This document shows positions 1-6,716 of a stretch of 21,517 bases of DNA, in pieces (position 1 is the stretch's first letter; each line of letters starts with the position of its first letter). The stretch covers positions 1 through 21,517 of the forward strand of contig JBFHUL010000061.1 in the NCBI GenBank assembly GCA_041590075.1. Direction: 5' to 3'. The notes under the pieces are model-generated. The model worked only from the letters and a program-made list of their open reading frames with translations. It was not told the origin of the DNA and did no database searches. The translations under genes and the position numbers were made by a program. Origin of the DNA: PZPK01 sp041590075 (GTDB lineage: Bacteria; Pseudomonadota; Gammaproteobacteria; Pseudomonadales; Oleiphilaceae).

Positions 1-602
1 GTATCCGAGAGGCGCGTCAGAAAATCGCTCACCCCGTGGATCTGTTGCTCATCGGAACATCTACAGGCGGTCCGGTTGCTTTGCAGAAGATTCTTTCGGC
101 GCTGCCGGCAAACCTGCCGGTGCCAGTGTTGCTGGTGCAACACATGCCCGCGACCTTTACTCCGGCATTCGCCGAACGTTTAAATTCGCTGTCTAAATTG
201 CGCATCAAGCACGCGGAAGATGGGGATGTTGTTCGCCCTGGAAATGCTTATCTTGCACCGGGCGGTAAACAAATGCTGGTGGGCATGAAAGGCGGGAGTT
301 GCAAACTCAGCATTCTCCCCGGGGATGATCGCCTCACCTATAAGCCCTCCGTTGATATCACTTTTGGCTCCGCCGCAAAATCCCTTCCCGGCAGAGTTCT
401 GGCAATTGTGCTGACGGGAATGGGAGCGGATGGTCGTGAAGGTTGCCGCATGCTCAAGCGGGGGGGCGCTACGGTCTGGACGCAGAGTGAAAGATCCTGT
501 GTGATTTATGGAATGCCGATGGCGGTCGATAAAGCAGGGTACTCCGATGAATCAATTGATATTTCGGAGATGGCTGATCGTATTGTGAGCGGGTTAATGT
601 AA
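1..602 (+). CDS. cheB: CheB chemotaxis methylesterase/deamidase, C-terminal part (5' end outside window)
   Basis: This is the methylesterase domain of CheB, which removes methyl groups from glutamates of chemoreceptors (and deamidates glutamines) during adaptation. The reading frame is open from base 3 with no start, so the receiver domain and linker lie upstream of the window. The catalytic serine sits in GTSTGGP (about bases 54-74). The histidine is in QHMP (about 138-149) and the aspartate in the C-terminal GMGADG (about 417-434), so the Ser-His-Asp triad is complete. The stop TAA overlaps the motC ATG by one base (TAATG), which implies translational coupling. The position next to motC/motD and parC/parP matches the polar flagellar chemotaxis cluster of pseudomonads. 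Identification is very secure. Confidence 0.96.
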   Translation, partial: IREARQKIAHPVDLLLIGTSTGGPVALQKILSALPANLPVPVLLVQHMPATFTPAFAERLNSLSKLRIKHAEDGDVVRPGNAYLAPGGKQMLVGMKGGSCKLSILPGDDRLTYKPSVDITFGSAAKSLPGRVLAIVLTGMGADGREGCRMLKRGGATVWTQSERSCVIYGMPMAVDKAGYSDESIDISEMADRIVSGLM

Positions 603-1345
603 TGGATTTATTAAGTGTATTAGGTGTCATTCTTGGTTTTGCGGCCATTCTGGGTGGCAATTACATGGAAGGTGGTCACGTTGATGCGCTGTTTAATGGC
701 CCGGCTGCGGTGATAGTGATTGGCGGCACGCTTGCAGCCATCATGCTGCAAACTCCTTACAAGGTGCTCAGGCGCGGTATGGGAATGCTGCGATGGGTGT
801 TTTCCCCACCGTACGTGTCGATTGAAGATGGTATCGACAAAGTGGTTGATTGGTCCCTTCGGGCCCGGAAGGAAGGTCTGCTGGGCTTGGAAAGCGTTGC
901 GGCAAAGGAAGAGGAGCCGTTTGCCGAAAAAGGCCTCCAACTATTGGTAGACGGGAGTGAGCCGGAAGTAATCCGCAATGTATTGGAGCTGGACCTGATT
1001 ACCAAGGAACACTATGACCTGAGTGCGGCAAAAATTTACGATGGTATGGGAGGATACTCGCCGACCATCGGGATTATTGGCGCGGTGATGGGCTTGATAC
1101 ACGTTATGAGCAACCTTGCGGACCCTTCCTCTCTCGGAGCGGGTATTGCGACTGCCTTCGTGGCCACCATTTACGGTGTCGCCTTTGCCAACCTGTTGTT
1201 CTTTCCCATAGGCAGCAAACTTAAAGCTATTGTGCAGCGACAAACCCAGTACCGGGAATTGCTGATTGAAGGTCTGGTGTCCATCTCGGAGGGAGAGAAC
1301 CCTCGTTCCATCGAATTGAAGCTCAAGGGTTTTTTGCCCAATTAG
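602..1345 (+). CDS. motC: MotC, MotA-family flagellar stator subunit
   Basis: This 247-residue MotA/TolQ/ExbB-family protein is the ion-channel stator subunit that pushes on the flagellar rotor. Four membrane segments are visible at about residues 3-20, 31-50, 150-171 and 178-205. The large cytoplasmic loop between helices 2 and 3 carries the charged stretch around R87, R89 and E97, expected for contacts with FliG. The two prolines at the helix 3 and 4 ends (P154 in YSPTIGIIGAVMG, P202 in FFPIG) correspond to the functional prolines of E. coli MotA. It is shorter than E. coli MotA and lies directly after cheB, which fits the second stator set MotC/MotD of Pseudomonas rather than MotA/MotB. 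The start ATG overlaps the cheB stop. Confidence 0.93.
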   Translation: MDLLSVLGVILGFAAILGGNYMEGGHVDALFNGPAAVIVIGGTLAAIMLQTPYKVLRRGMGMLRWVFSPPYVSIEDGIDKVVDWSLRARKEGLLGLESVAAKEEEPFAEKGLQLLVDGSEPEVIRNVLELDLITKEHYDLSAAKIYDGMGGYSPTIGIIGAVMGLIHVMSNLADPSSLGAGIATAFVATIYGVAFANLLFFPIGSKLKAIVQRQTQYRELLIEGLVSISEGENPRSIELKLKGFLPN

Positions 1346-1387
1346 TCAGATCGGTGTTACTGCAGCGATTATTGTCAGGTTGAATCT

Positions 1388-2176
1388 ATGCGCAGGCGGC
1401 AAGAAGAAGAGCACGATAACAAAGAGCGCTGGTTGGTCTCTTATGCCGACTTCATTACGCTGTTGTTTGCGTTTTTTGTCGTAATGTATTCAATCTCCTC
1501 AGTCAATGAAGGTAAGTACAAAGTGCTTTCTGAAAGTCTTGAGGGGGTTTTCAATGTGCGCCAGAAAACAGTGGCACCGATACAGGTGGGAGACGTAACG
1601 CCGCGCAGTGAATCTGATCAGTTTGGAGATCAGCATGTTAAGCCAATATTTGGCGTGCCCGATCAGGCGTCCAAGGAAACTCCTAAAACGCTCGACCAGG
1701 ATATGCAGCTTGAACTGATTGCGGGGGAATTTCGCGAAAGTTTCGAGGATTTGATCTTCGAAGAAAAAGTAAGCGTGCAAGTTAATGATGACTGGATAGA
1801 GGTCTCGCTGGATGACACCGTGGTGTTTCGCAGTGGCGGTGTTGAACCAGTGGATGACGCGTTTCCGGTCATTGAGAAAATTGCCAAAATCATGCGCAAC
1901 CACGATAACGCAATGCTGGTTGAAGGGCATACCGACAACATTCCCATTAGAAGTTCGCTCTTTCCATCCAACTGGGAATTGTCTGCTGCGCGCGCAGCGT
2001 CTGTTGTGCGCTATTTGTCTTTGGAAGGAGTGCGCCCTGACCGCATGGGTGCAATGGGCTACGGTGAATTCAAACCGGTCGCCCGAAATGATACTGGACC
2101 CGGACGGGCAAAGAATCGCCGGGTTGTGTTATTGATTTCCAAGTCGACAGATGTACGAGAGAGTCTGTTGAACTAA
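1388..2176 (+). CDS. motD: MotD, MotB-family flagellar stator subunit with OmpA-like domain
   Basis: This 262-residue partner of MotC anchors the stator to peptidoglycan. After a charged N-terminus, a single membrane helix spans about residues 15-38. It contains the essential ion-carrying aspartate D21 in SYADFITLLFAFF, equivalent to D32 of E. coli MotB. A periplasmic plug/linker region of about 100 residues follows. The OmpA-like peptidoglycan-binding domain (about 140-252) has the typical EGHTDN (179-184), NWELSAARA (195-203) and KNRRV (242-246) signatures. The start has AGG at 1377-1379, eight bases upstream of the ATG. The gap to motC is 42 bases, so the pair is presumably one operon with cheB. 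Family certain; MotD rather than MotB is inferred from context. Confidence 0.93.
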   Translation: MRRRQEEEHDNKERWLVSYADFITLLFAFFVVMYSISSVNEGKYKVLSESLEGVFNVRQKTVAPIQVGDVTPRSESDQFGDQHVKPIFGVPDQASKETPKTLDQDMQLELIAGEFRESFEDLIFEEKVSVQVNDDWIEVSLDDTVVFRSGGVEPVDDAFPVIEKIAKIMRNHDNAMLVEGHTDNIPIRSSLFPSNWELSAARAASVVRYLSLEGVRPDRMGAMGYGEFKPVARNDTGPGRAKNRRVVLLISKSTDVRESLLN

Positions 2177-2309
2177 CACTCCAGTTATGGTCTGTTGTTC
2201 CTTATTCGGCGCCATTTGGGCGATCATCTCCTATGTTCATGGGTTCCTGCTTTCTAAAAGCATAATAATCATAGATTTACCTCACTAACTTAAAGATGAA
2301 ACAAGCTTG

Positions 2310-2324
2310 TGGCATAGCTTGTGC
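2310..2324 (+). promoter_or_regulatory. Possible sigma-54 (-24/-12) promoter upstream of parC
   Basis: TGGCATAGCTTGTGC followed by T matches the sigma-54 consensus TGGCACG-N4-TTGCW at the key GG and GC with the required ten bases between them. Transcription would begin near 2336 and give a leader of about 150 bases before parC. A near-identical copy (14 of 15 bases) lies before cheW. Sigma-54 control of polar flagellar genes through FleQ-type activators is known in pseudomonads and vibrios, but no activator site was identified here. It could instead be an operator for another regulator. Confidence 0.4.
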
Positions 2325-2409
2325 TTAGTCTGCTCTATTGCGCGTTGGAGCGCCAAAATAACGGCAAGCAATTTCCGACGTTGAGAATTATACTGTCTGG
2401 CCGGTCAAC

Positions 2410-2435
2410 CCCATGCCTCATCAAAAAGGCATGGG
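2410..2435 (+). other. Perfect 8-bp hairpin in the parC leader
   Basis: CCCATGCC (2410-2417) and GGCATGGG (2428-2435) are exact reverse complements around a 10-base A-rich loop. No T-tract follows, so it is not a standard terminator. It ends 48 bases upstream of the proposed parC start and could be an RNA stability or protein-binding structure. Confidence 0.45.
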
Positions 2436-2483
2436 CGCACGTGACCTTAAGTGTTAGAAAAGACAATCCAGGGGTTAATGAAG

Positions 2484-3266
2484 GTGAGAATCTGGGCAAT
2501 TGCTAATCAGAAAGGTGGGGTGGGTAAAACCACGAGTGTTGTGACCTTAGGCGGTTTATTGGCGCAGGAAGGCAAGCGTGTTTTGGTGATGGACCTTGAT
2601 CCCCATGGCTCGCTGACCAGTTACTTCAAACTCGACCCCGATACTATTGAACAGAGCGCGTTCGATCTCTTTATGCATCAGGGAAAAGTGCCTGATGGCT
2701 TGCCGGAACAGCTCATTACGGCTACCACCTGCGAAGGCATGGATCTTATGCCGGCCTCCACCGCATTGGCCACTCTGGAGCGCAGAATGGTGGGTGTGGA
2801 TGGCATGGGACTGATCATTTCCAAAACTCTGGCCATGCTGTGGGATCAATATGACTACGTGCTTATCGATAATTCGCCTTCACTGGGTGTGTTGATGATC
2901 AATTCGTTGGCTGCCAGTCAAATGCTTATCGTACCGGTACAAACCGAGTTTCTTGCGATAAAAGGGCTCGAGCGCATGATGCATACCCTGGGTATGGTGA
3001 TTAAGTCCCAGAAAAGTAATTTACGGCATATGATTTTGCCCACCATGTTTGATCGCCGTACTCAAGCGTCGACCCAAAGCCTGAGAACGATCAAGCAGAC
3101 CTGGGGGGATGCGGTGTGGAAGTATGCGATTCCGGTCGATACTAAGTTTCGGGATGCAAGTCAGGCTGCCAAGGTGCCGTCGCAGCTGGATGCCGATACT
3201 CACGGCGTGCGCGCATATCGTAAACTGCTCCAGAACTTGCAGGAAATGACACGCAATCAGGTTTAG
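2484..3266 (+). CDS. parC: ParC, ParA-family ATPase for polar positioning of chemotaxis arrays
   Basis: ParC is a ParA/MinD-superfamily ATPase that brings ParP and the chemotaxis signalling array to the cell pole, so that arrays are inherited at division. The deviant Walker A motif KGGVGKTTS (residues 10-18) carries the signature lysine. VMDLDPHGS is the switch I region and YVLIDNSPSLG the Walker B/switch II region. I place the start at GTG 2484 (260 residues) because AGGGG (2470-2474) lies nine bases upstream and the product then begins MRIWAIANQKGG, as I recall for pseudomonad ParC. ATG 2478 and GTG 2451 are in-frame alternatives. Chromosome partition ParA is unlikely because there is no parB and the neighbours are chemotaxis genes. 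Confidence 0.9.
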   Translation: MRIWAIANQKGGVGKTTSVVTLGGLLAQEGKRVLVMDLDPHGSLTSYFKLDPDTIEQSAFDLFMHQGKVPDGLPEQLITATTCEGMDLMPASTALATLERRMVGVDGMGLIISKTLAMLWDQYDYVLIDNSPSLGVLMINSLAASQMLIVPVQTEFLAIKGLERMMHTLGMVIKSQKSNLRHMILPTMFDRRTQASTQSLRTIKQTWGDAVWKYAIPVDTKFRDASQAAKVPSQLDADTHGVRAYRKLLQNLQEMTRNQV

Positions 3267-3358
3267 CACCACGATTGTATTAGAATGTAGATACATGCCC
3301 TTGGAGGGTGTAACTTTTCGCTGGTGAATCGTCTTGTGAGAGATATAACGCTAGAGGC

Positions 3359-3373
3359 TGGCACGGATTGCTT
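3359..3373 (+). promoter_or_regulatory. TGGCA-type element before parP
   Basis: TGGCACGGATTGCTT shares TGGCA-Y-R-G-M-TTG with the elements at 2310 and 4447. Here GG and GC are only eight bases apart, and a start 12 bases downstream would fall in the parP ribosome binding site. It is therefore unlikely to act as a sigma-54 promoter itself. It may be a regulatory site or a chance match. Confidence 0.3.
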
Positions 3374-3392
3374 TCACAGAAAGGTGTAGTAA

Positions 3393-4433
3393 GTGAGCAA
3401 TGATCAGAACGGTAAGTCCATTAGCGCCAAGGATGCTATGGCTGATTATTATCAGGACCTGCTTGGTGGGGCGCAGTATGAAGCCCCCCAAAAGGAGATT
3501 GAGCCTGAACGCGAGCCTGCTTTACCAAAACGCAGTGTGGCCGGCCCCTGCCAGAATGAATCCGATATGAGCCTTCCTGCGAAGCGTGGATCGGAGCGAT
3601 CACCCATAGCGAAACCTGTGCCACAGCCTTCTCCCGCTGCTGTTAGTTTGCCCCGGCTGGAGGAACATCCAGTCATTAAGCCGCCGGCGACGTCGCCCAT
3701 TATTCCCGCCGCGTTCCCGAAACTGGCGCCTAAACCGATCGAAGCACCCAATACCCAAACTCTGGACGAAAAACTGCATGCCGCTCCCAAGGAGCAGGTC
3801 GAGGCCGCACCAGTCACCGCTCCCCCAGAACAAAGTGCCCCCGAAGATACTGCGCGCGTATCCGAGAAGGCGGTCGAGTCTCCTGCAACAAAATCGTTTG
3901 AGCAGGTGAATACGGAGCTGGCTGCCGAGCGTGCAAGTGACGGAATGGTTGAAGAACCGCGTCCTTGGCTGGATAACGGCCGGCCGGACTGGGCGCAGGA
4001 TCGTTTTGAATGTTTGTTGTTTTCAGTCGCAGGCCTGAAGTTAGCGGTACCTTTAATATCGCTTGGCTCTATACACAAGCTTGATAAGGATCTGACCCCC
4101 CTGGTGGGCAGAGCCTCTTGGTTTATGGGTCTGTACCGGAGTGGCGACCGTAATATTCGTGTCGTGGATACGGCCAAATGGGTAATGCCCGATCGTTACC
4201 ATGATGCGGTAAAGGATGGCTATGATTTTATTATCAGGCTTGGCGACAGTGACTGGGGGATGGCTTGTGATTCAGTTGAACAGGCGATACAGCTGGAGCC
4301 TGAGCAGGTGAAGTGGCGCACCGAACGCAGCAAGCGGCCTTGGCTTTCAGGCACGGTGATCGAGCACATGTGCGCCTTACTTGATGCAGATACGCTGGGG
4401 TGGTTGCTCGACAAGGATGCCCGCAAGCACTGA
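3393..4433 (+). CDS. parP: ParP, CheW-like array localisation protein with long proline-rich N-terminus
   Basis: This is a 346-residue protein in the ParP position. The first ~20 residues (SAKDAMADYYQDLLGG) form a short conserved-looking segment. A proline/alanine/glutamate-rich region to about residue 190 has little predicted order. A CheW-like domain follows (about 205-342, from FECLLFSVAGLKLAVPL to GWLLDKD). In Vibrio, ParP links ParC to CheA and receptors through this CheW-like domain and so holds arrays at the pole. The GTG start has AAGG (3381-3384) eight bases upstream. It lies between parC and cheW, as in pseudomonads. The composition of the linker creates a long meaningless frame on the opposite strand. 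Confidence 0.87.
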   Translation: MSNDQNGKSISAKDAMADYYQDLLGGAQYEAPQKEIEPEREPALPKRSVAGPCQNESDMSLPAKRGSERSPIAKPVPQPSPAAVSLPRLEEHPVIKPPATSPIIPAAFPKLAPKPIEAPNTQTLDEKLHAAPKEQVEAAPVTAPPEQSAPEDTARVSEKAVESPATKSFEQVNTELAAERASDGMVEEPRPWLDNGRPDWAQDRFECLLFSVAGLKLAVPLISLGSIHKLDKDLTPLVGRASWFMGLYRSGDRNIRVVDTAKWVMPDRYHDAVKDGYDFIIRLGDSDWGMACDSVEQAIQLEPEQVKWRTERSKRPWLSGTVIEHMCALLDADTLGWLLDKDARKH

Positions 4434-4446
4434 TTGGCCAAAGTGC

Positions 4447-4461
4447 TGGCATAGATTGTGC
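4447..4461 (+). promoter_or_regulatory. Possible sigma-54 (-24/-12) promoter upstream of cheW
   Basis: TGGCATAGATTGTGC has GG and GC separated by ten bases, the sigma-54 spacing, and differs from the element at 2310-2324 at one position only. It starts 14 bases after the parP stop and would give a leader of about 110 bases for cheW. A perfect TTGACA also occurs at 4497-4502, but no acceptable -10 sits 16-18 bases downstream. Promoter activity is inferred only from pattern and recurrence. Confidence 0.4.
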
Positions 4462-4584
4462 GATGATCTATATTAAAGAGTTGTCGTGATGGCTTTTTGA
4501 CACGCAGAATATGAGGCGCAGGGTGATCTTGTTAGTGATATGCCCTGATAGTGAAAAGAGATTAAGAATTAAGAGGTCCGAATA

Positions 4585-5073
4585 ATGGCATCCAGTACAG
4601 GGCATAGTAGTCACGCTGCTGACGATCCTATTCTGCAATATGTAACGTTTCGTCTTGATGATGAAACCTACGGCATAAATGTCATGCAGATTCAGGAAGT
4701 TTTACGCTACACGGAAATCGCGCCGGTCCCGGGAGCGCCCGATTACGTCTTGGGGATTATCAATCTGCGTGGCAACGTCGTGACTGTCATCGACACTCGC
4801 AAACGTTTTGGCTTATCCGAATCGACGGTGACGGATCATACGCGCATCGTCGTGCTTGAAGTGGAAGGACAGGTCATTGGTATTTTGGTTGATTCCGTAG
4901 CCGAGGTGGTCTATTTACGACAATCTGAAATCGAAACCGCACCTAATGTTGGAAACGAAGAAAGTGCGCGCTTCATTCAGGGTGTCTGCAACAAGAATGG
5001 CGAGCTCATTATTCTGGTTGAGTTTGAGAAAATGTTATCTGAAGAAGAGTGGGCCGAAATGGCCGCATTCTAG
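4585..5073 (+). CDS. cheW: CheW chemotaxis coupling protein
   Basis: This 162-residue CheW is the scaffold that couples the histidine kinase CheA to chemoreceptors in the polar array. The single CheW domain covers about residues 17-158 and contains the typical LGIINLRGNVVTVIDTR stretch (about 54-70), including the receptor-binding arginine region, followed by RFGL. The start ATG has AAGAGG at 4571-4576, eight bases upstream. Its coding region ends 11 bases before the next gene, so cheW and the DUF2802 gene are co-transcribed and probably stop at the terminator at 5512. This is the second CheW-domain protein in the cluster after ParP. Confidence 0.95.
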   Translation: MASSTGHSSHAADDPILQYVTFRLDDETYGINVMQIQEVLRYTEIAPVPGAPDYVLGIINLRGNVVTVIDTRKRFGLSESTVTDHTRIVVLEVEGQVIGILVDSVAEVVYLRQSEIETAPNVGNEESARFIQGVCNKNGELIILVEFEKMLSEEEWAEMAAF

Positions 5074-5084
5074 GAGAAAGCGTT

Positions 5085-5501
5085 ATGAGTGCGGAGATGC
5101 TGATTCCTGCTGTGTCGGGTGTGCTGGTGTGTTTAATGGCGGCTTACGTATTGCAGTTGAAGCGGTCCGTGAGCCGGGCTCAGCAGAAAAATGCTGAGCT
5201 TATCGACAGTCTTTCGAAAGAGATTCAGGGGATAAGCCATGGTTCCATGGGCGTAGGGCGGAAAACCCTGCAGCTTGAACACGAATTGAGTGGTATTAAA
5301 GAGCAGCTGGATGCCATGATGCGCAATGATCCTGCCAAGGTTTCTTATTCTGAGGCTGCCCGGCTCGTTGAGCTGGGGGCTGGCGTAGACGACCTGATGA
5401 ACAGCTGTGGAATATCGCGCCCCGAAGCCGAATTAGTGCGCGCGTTGACGGAGAAAAAGTCCGCCAACGACCAGATACCTGTGCTCACATCAAGAAATTA
5501 G
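5085..5501 (+). CDS. DUF2802 family membrane/coiled-coil protein of the flagellar cluster
   Basis: This 138-residue protein begins with a hydrophobic helix (about residues 4-22). A charged, heptad-like helical region follows (about 25-90), and then a compact C-terminal segment, SYSEAARLVELGAGVDDLMNS and CGISRPEAELVRAL, that resembles a small helix-turn-helix fold. That layout matches DUF2802, found after cheW in pseudomonad flagellar clusters. Its molecular role is not established; linkage suggests motility or array function. I chose ATG 5085 because AGGAG (5072-5076) lies eight bases upstream. An upstream in-frame ATG at 5049 lies inside cheW and has no ribosome binding site. Confidence 0.8.
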   Translation: MSAEMLIPAVSGVLVCLMAAYVLQLKRSVSRAQQKNAELIDSLSKEIQGISHGSMGVGRKTLQLEHELSGIKEQLDAMMRNDPAKVSYSEAARLVELGAGVDDLMNSCGISRPEAELVRALTEKKSANDQIPVLTSRN

Positions 5502-5511
5502 TGTTGAGAGT

Positions 5512-5539
5512 AAAAAAGCTGCTTTAAGCAGCTTTTTTT
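5512..5539. terminator. Bidirectional intrinsic terminator after the chemotaxis cluster
   Basis: A GCTGC stem with complement GCAGC around TTTAA is flanked by a run of A on the left and T on the right. The hairpin therefore ends with a T-tract when read on either strand. It lies 10 bases after the DUF2802 stop and 21 bases beyond the 3' end of the convergent PilZ-like gene, serving both. Confidence 0.9.
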
Positions 5540-5560
5540 ATATCCGCAACCCATTACCTC

Positions 5561-6082
5561 TTAAGCGACTTTTCGCTGATCCTGCCCATGCAGTGCCGCC
5601 TGCACAAACGTGTCGATGACGCTTTCGGCGTGTTCTTCCAGGTTGTCAAAAACTAGTTTTAATTCATATCGATCCCGGCATAATCTGCGCACCGCAATCA
5701 GGCTGCATGATGCGTTGACTGCCAGGTCGGAATGGCCCAGTTTAAAACTGATGTCCATGTGCACACTTGTCTTGGGAGCGATACCGGCATGATTGGGTAA
5801 TAACTGATCCAGTGTCTGCCGATCGGCGCTCAGCAGAGCGCCGTCGCGCGCAATGGATTCCAACTGGGTGATATGGGAACCTTGCCGGCAGGTAAAAACG
5901 GGTATTGCGCTGTCAACGGCGACCAGGGTGTGGTAAATCAGATTTCGTTTCATAGCTCTTAACCGTGTTCTTTCATCGGCATGCCCGCGAGCATGCGCTA
6001 AATCGAGGTGCTTACTTTCACTGTAAGCGTGTTTTGGCGAAAGAAGCGTAGGTGTTTGTAAAAGGCGTGCAACGAAATGCAA
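5561..6082 (-). CDS. Degenerate PilZ-like domain protein
   Basis: This protein of up to 173 residues looks like a single PilZ domain, the beta-barrel that in many proteins binds cyclic di-GMP and controls motility or exopolysaccharide. An ERTRLRAMKR stretch (residues 37-46) contains an RxxxR motif (R42 to R46). The second motif, normally [D/N]xSxxG, reads S-I-A-R-D-G here and lacks both the acidic residue and the serine. The C-terminal YELKLVFDNLEEHAESVIDTFV resembles the last PilZ strand and helix. Cyclic di-GMP binding is therefore doubtful. The start is uncertain: TTG 6082 has no clear ribosome binding site but keeps RxxxR, while ATG 5953 (130 residues, weak AAGAG two bases upstream) would cut through it. 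Assignment is by pattern only. Confidence 0.6.
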   Translation of the reverse strand: MHFVARLLQTPTLLSPKHAYSESKHLDLAHARGHADERTRLRAMKRNLIYHTLVAVDSAIPVFTCRQGSHITQLESIARDGALLSADRQTLDQLLPNHAGIAPKTSVHMDISFKLGHSDLAVNASCSLIAVRRLCRDRYELKLVFDNLEEHAESVIDTFVQAALHGQDQRKVA

Positions 6083-6097
6083 CGGTGAGAGCGGTTC

Positions 6098-6114
6098 GTC
6101 ATAGCAACTATGAC
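6098..6114. other. Perfect 7-bp inverted repeat with 3-base loop
   Basis: GTCATAG and CTATGAC flank CAA. It lies between the two minus-strand genes, 16 bases upstream of the TTG candidate start of the PilZ-like gene. There is no T-tract on either side, so a terminator is unlikely. A protein-binding site or RNA hairpin is possible. Confidence 0.4.
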
Positions 6115-6142
6115 AGGGTTGGCAATTTTTATTGCGTTTCCC

Positions 6143-6454
6143 TCAGGAGGCCGATTTTTTTCGTGTTTTATTTCGGGCGAGTACGGCGGCGTGCTGGTCG
6201 AAGATGTGCACCCTGGTAGGAGGAGTATCTTGTTGGCACAGCGTTAGTTGGCCCTGCCATTCAACGCCGAGCTCTTTAGCCTTGATGGCAAGATAATGCT
6301 GGTACGATTCAGTTGATGACATTTTGTCGAGCCAAGAGCTTGCAGAAGCTCCTCTGGCAAAGTGTAGACCTGACAAACTATCAAACAGCACACTGAGTGT
6401 TTTGAAATCACCCTCAATGATCACTTTATCGTTTAATGTTAGTTGCCAAGCCAT
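6143..6454 (-). CDS. Hypothetical protein, 103 residues
   Basis: I do not recognise a family. The product has a short beta-like N-terminus (MAWQLTLNDKVIIEGDF), a middle segment with SSWLDKMSSTESYQHYLAIKAKELG, and a basic C-terminus (ARNKTRKKSAS). No signal peptide or membrane helix is visible, so it is probably cytoplasmic. A good ribosome binding site (TAAGG, about five bases before the ATG when read on the minus strand) and a start region free of overlap support real translation. It is read in the same direction as the PilZ-like gene, 60 bases downstream, and diverges from rimO. The pair may be one operon. Confidence 0.65.
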   Translation of the reverse strand: MAWQLTLNDKVIIEGDFKTLSVLFDSLSGLHFARGASASSWLDKMSSTESYQHYLAIKAKELGVEWQGQLTLCQQDTPPTRVHIFDQHAAVLARNKTRKKSAS

Positions 6455-6506
6455 GCTGCCTTACCGTGAGATGATGACACTTTCGGGAGTTTGTGAATGT
6501 CACTCC

Positions 6507-6535
6507 ATATTAGTGGAAGCGGGAACACTTGGAAA
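6507..6535 (-). promoter_or_regulatory. Weak sigma-70-like promoter for the minus-strand pair
   Basis: Read on the minus strand, TTTCCA (6535-6530) is followed after 17 bases by TAATAT (6512-6507). Each hexamer matches four of six consensus bases. Its position about 50 bases upstream of the 103-residue gene is suitable. Confidence 0.3.
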
Positions 6536-6643
6536 ACCCAAATTGGCCAAGCGTGATTGTTTTGGCAGATCAGACGGAAGTGGCGCCGCTTGGGGTGTGA
6601 TCTGGCTTCGTCGAGCTGGAATGTGTGATGTACAAAAAACAGC

Positions 6644-6672
6644 CTGTAATCCGCCAGAGGTTTGGCTATAAT
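6644..6672 (+). promoter_or_regulatory. Sigma-70-like promoter for rimO
   Basis: A perfect -10 hexamer TATAAT lies at 6667-6672, with a weak -35 (CTGTAA, 6644-6649) at 17 bases. Transcription would start near 6679, 38 bases before the rimO ATG. It is the best sigma-70 -10 box I found in the window. Confidence 0.6.
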
Positions 6673-6716
6673 CGCGCACCCACAATGGATACAAACCCAA
6701 TGAGATTTCACTGTAT

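Larger units (their letters stand above)
2177..2483 (+). other. Intergenic region between motD and parC with promoter-like element and hairpin
   Basis: This is the longest gene-free stretch in the plus-strand chemotaxis block. No convincing coding sequence is present; a 61-codon frame at 2321-2506 has no family resemblance and runs into parC. The region holds a sigma-54-like element at 2310-2324, a direct repeat of AGCTTGTG (2304-2311 and 2316-2323), and a perfect 8-bp hairpin at 2410-2435. I see no terminator with a T-tract after motD, so some readthrough from motD is likely. Confidence 0.7.

Noticed and set aside
2321..2506. A 61-codon frame in the motD-parC gap
   Set aside because: It runs through the parC leader hairpin and into parC in another frame, has no ribosome binding site and shows no family pattern.
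2484..3266. ParA of a chromosome or plasmid partition system
   Set aside because: No parB or centromere-like repeats are nearby. The neighbours motD, parP and cheW identify the chemotaxis ParC.
3452..4177. A 241-codon open frame on the minus strand opposite parP
   Set aside because: Its Ser/Gly/Ala-rich product is the expected mirror of the Pro/Ala-rich linker codons of parP. There is no family resemblance and no supporting ribosome binding site.
4497..4525. TTGACA before cheW as a sigma-70 promoter
   Set aside because: The -35 is perfect, but no acceptable -10 hexamer occurs 15-19 bases downstream.
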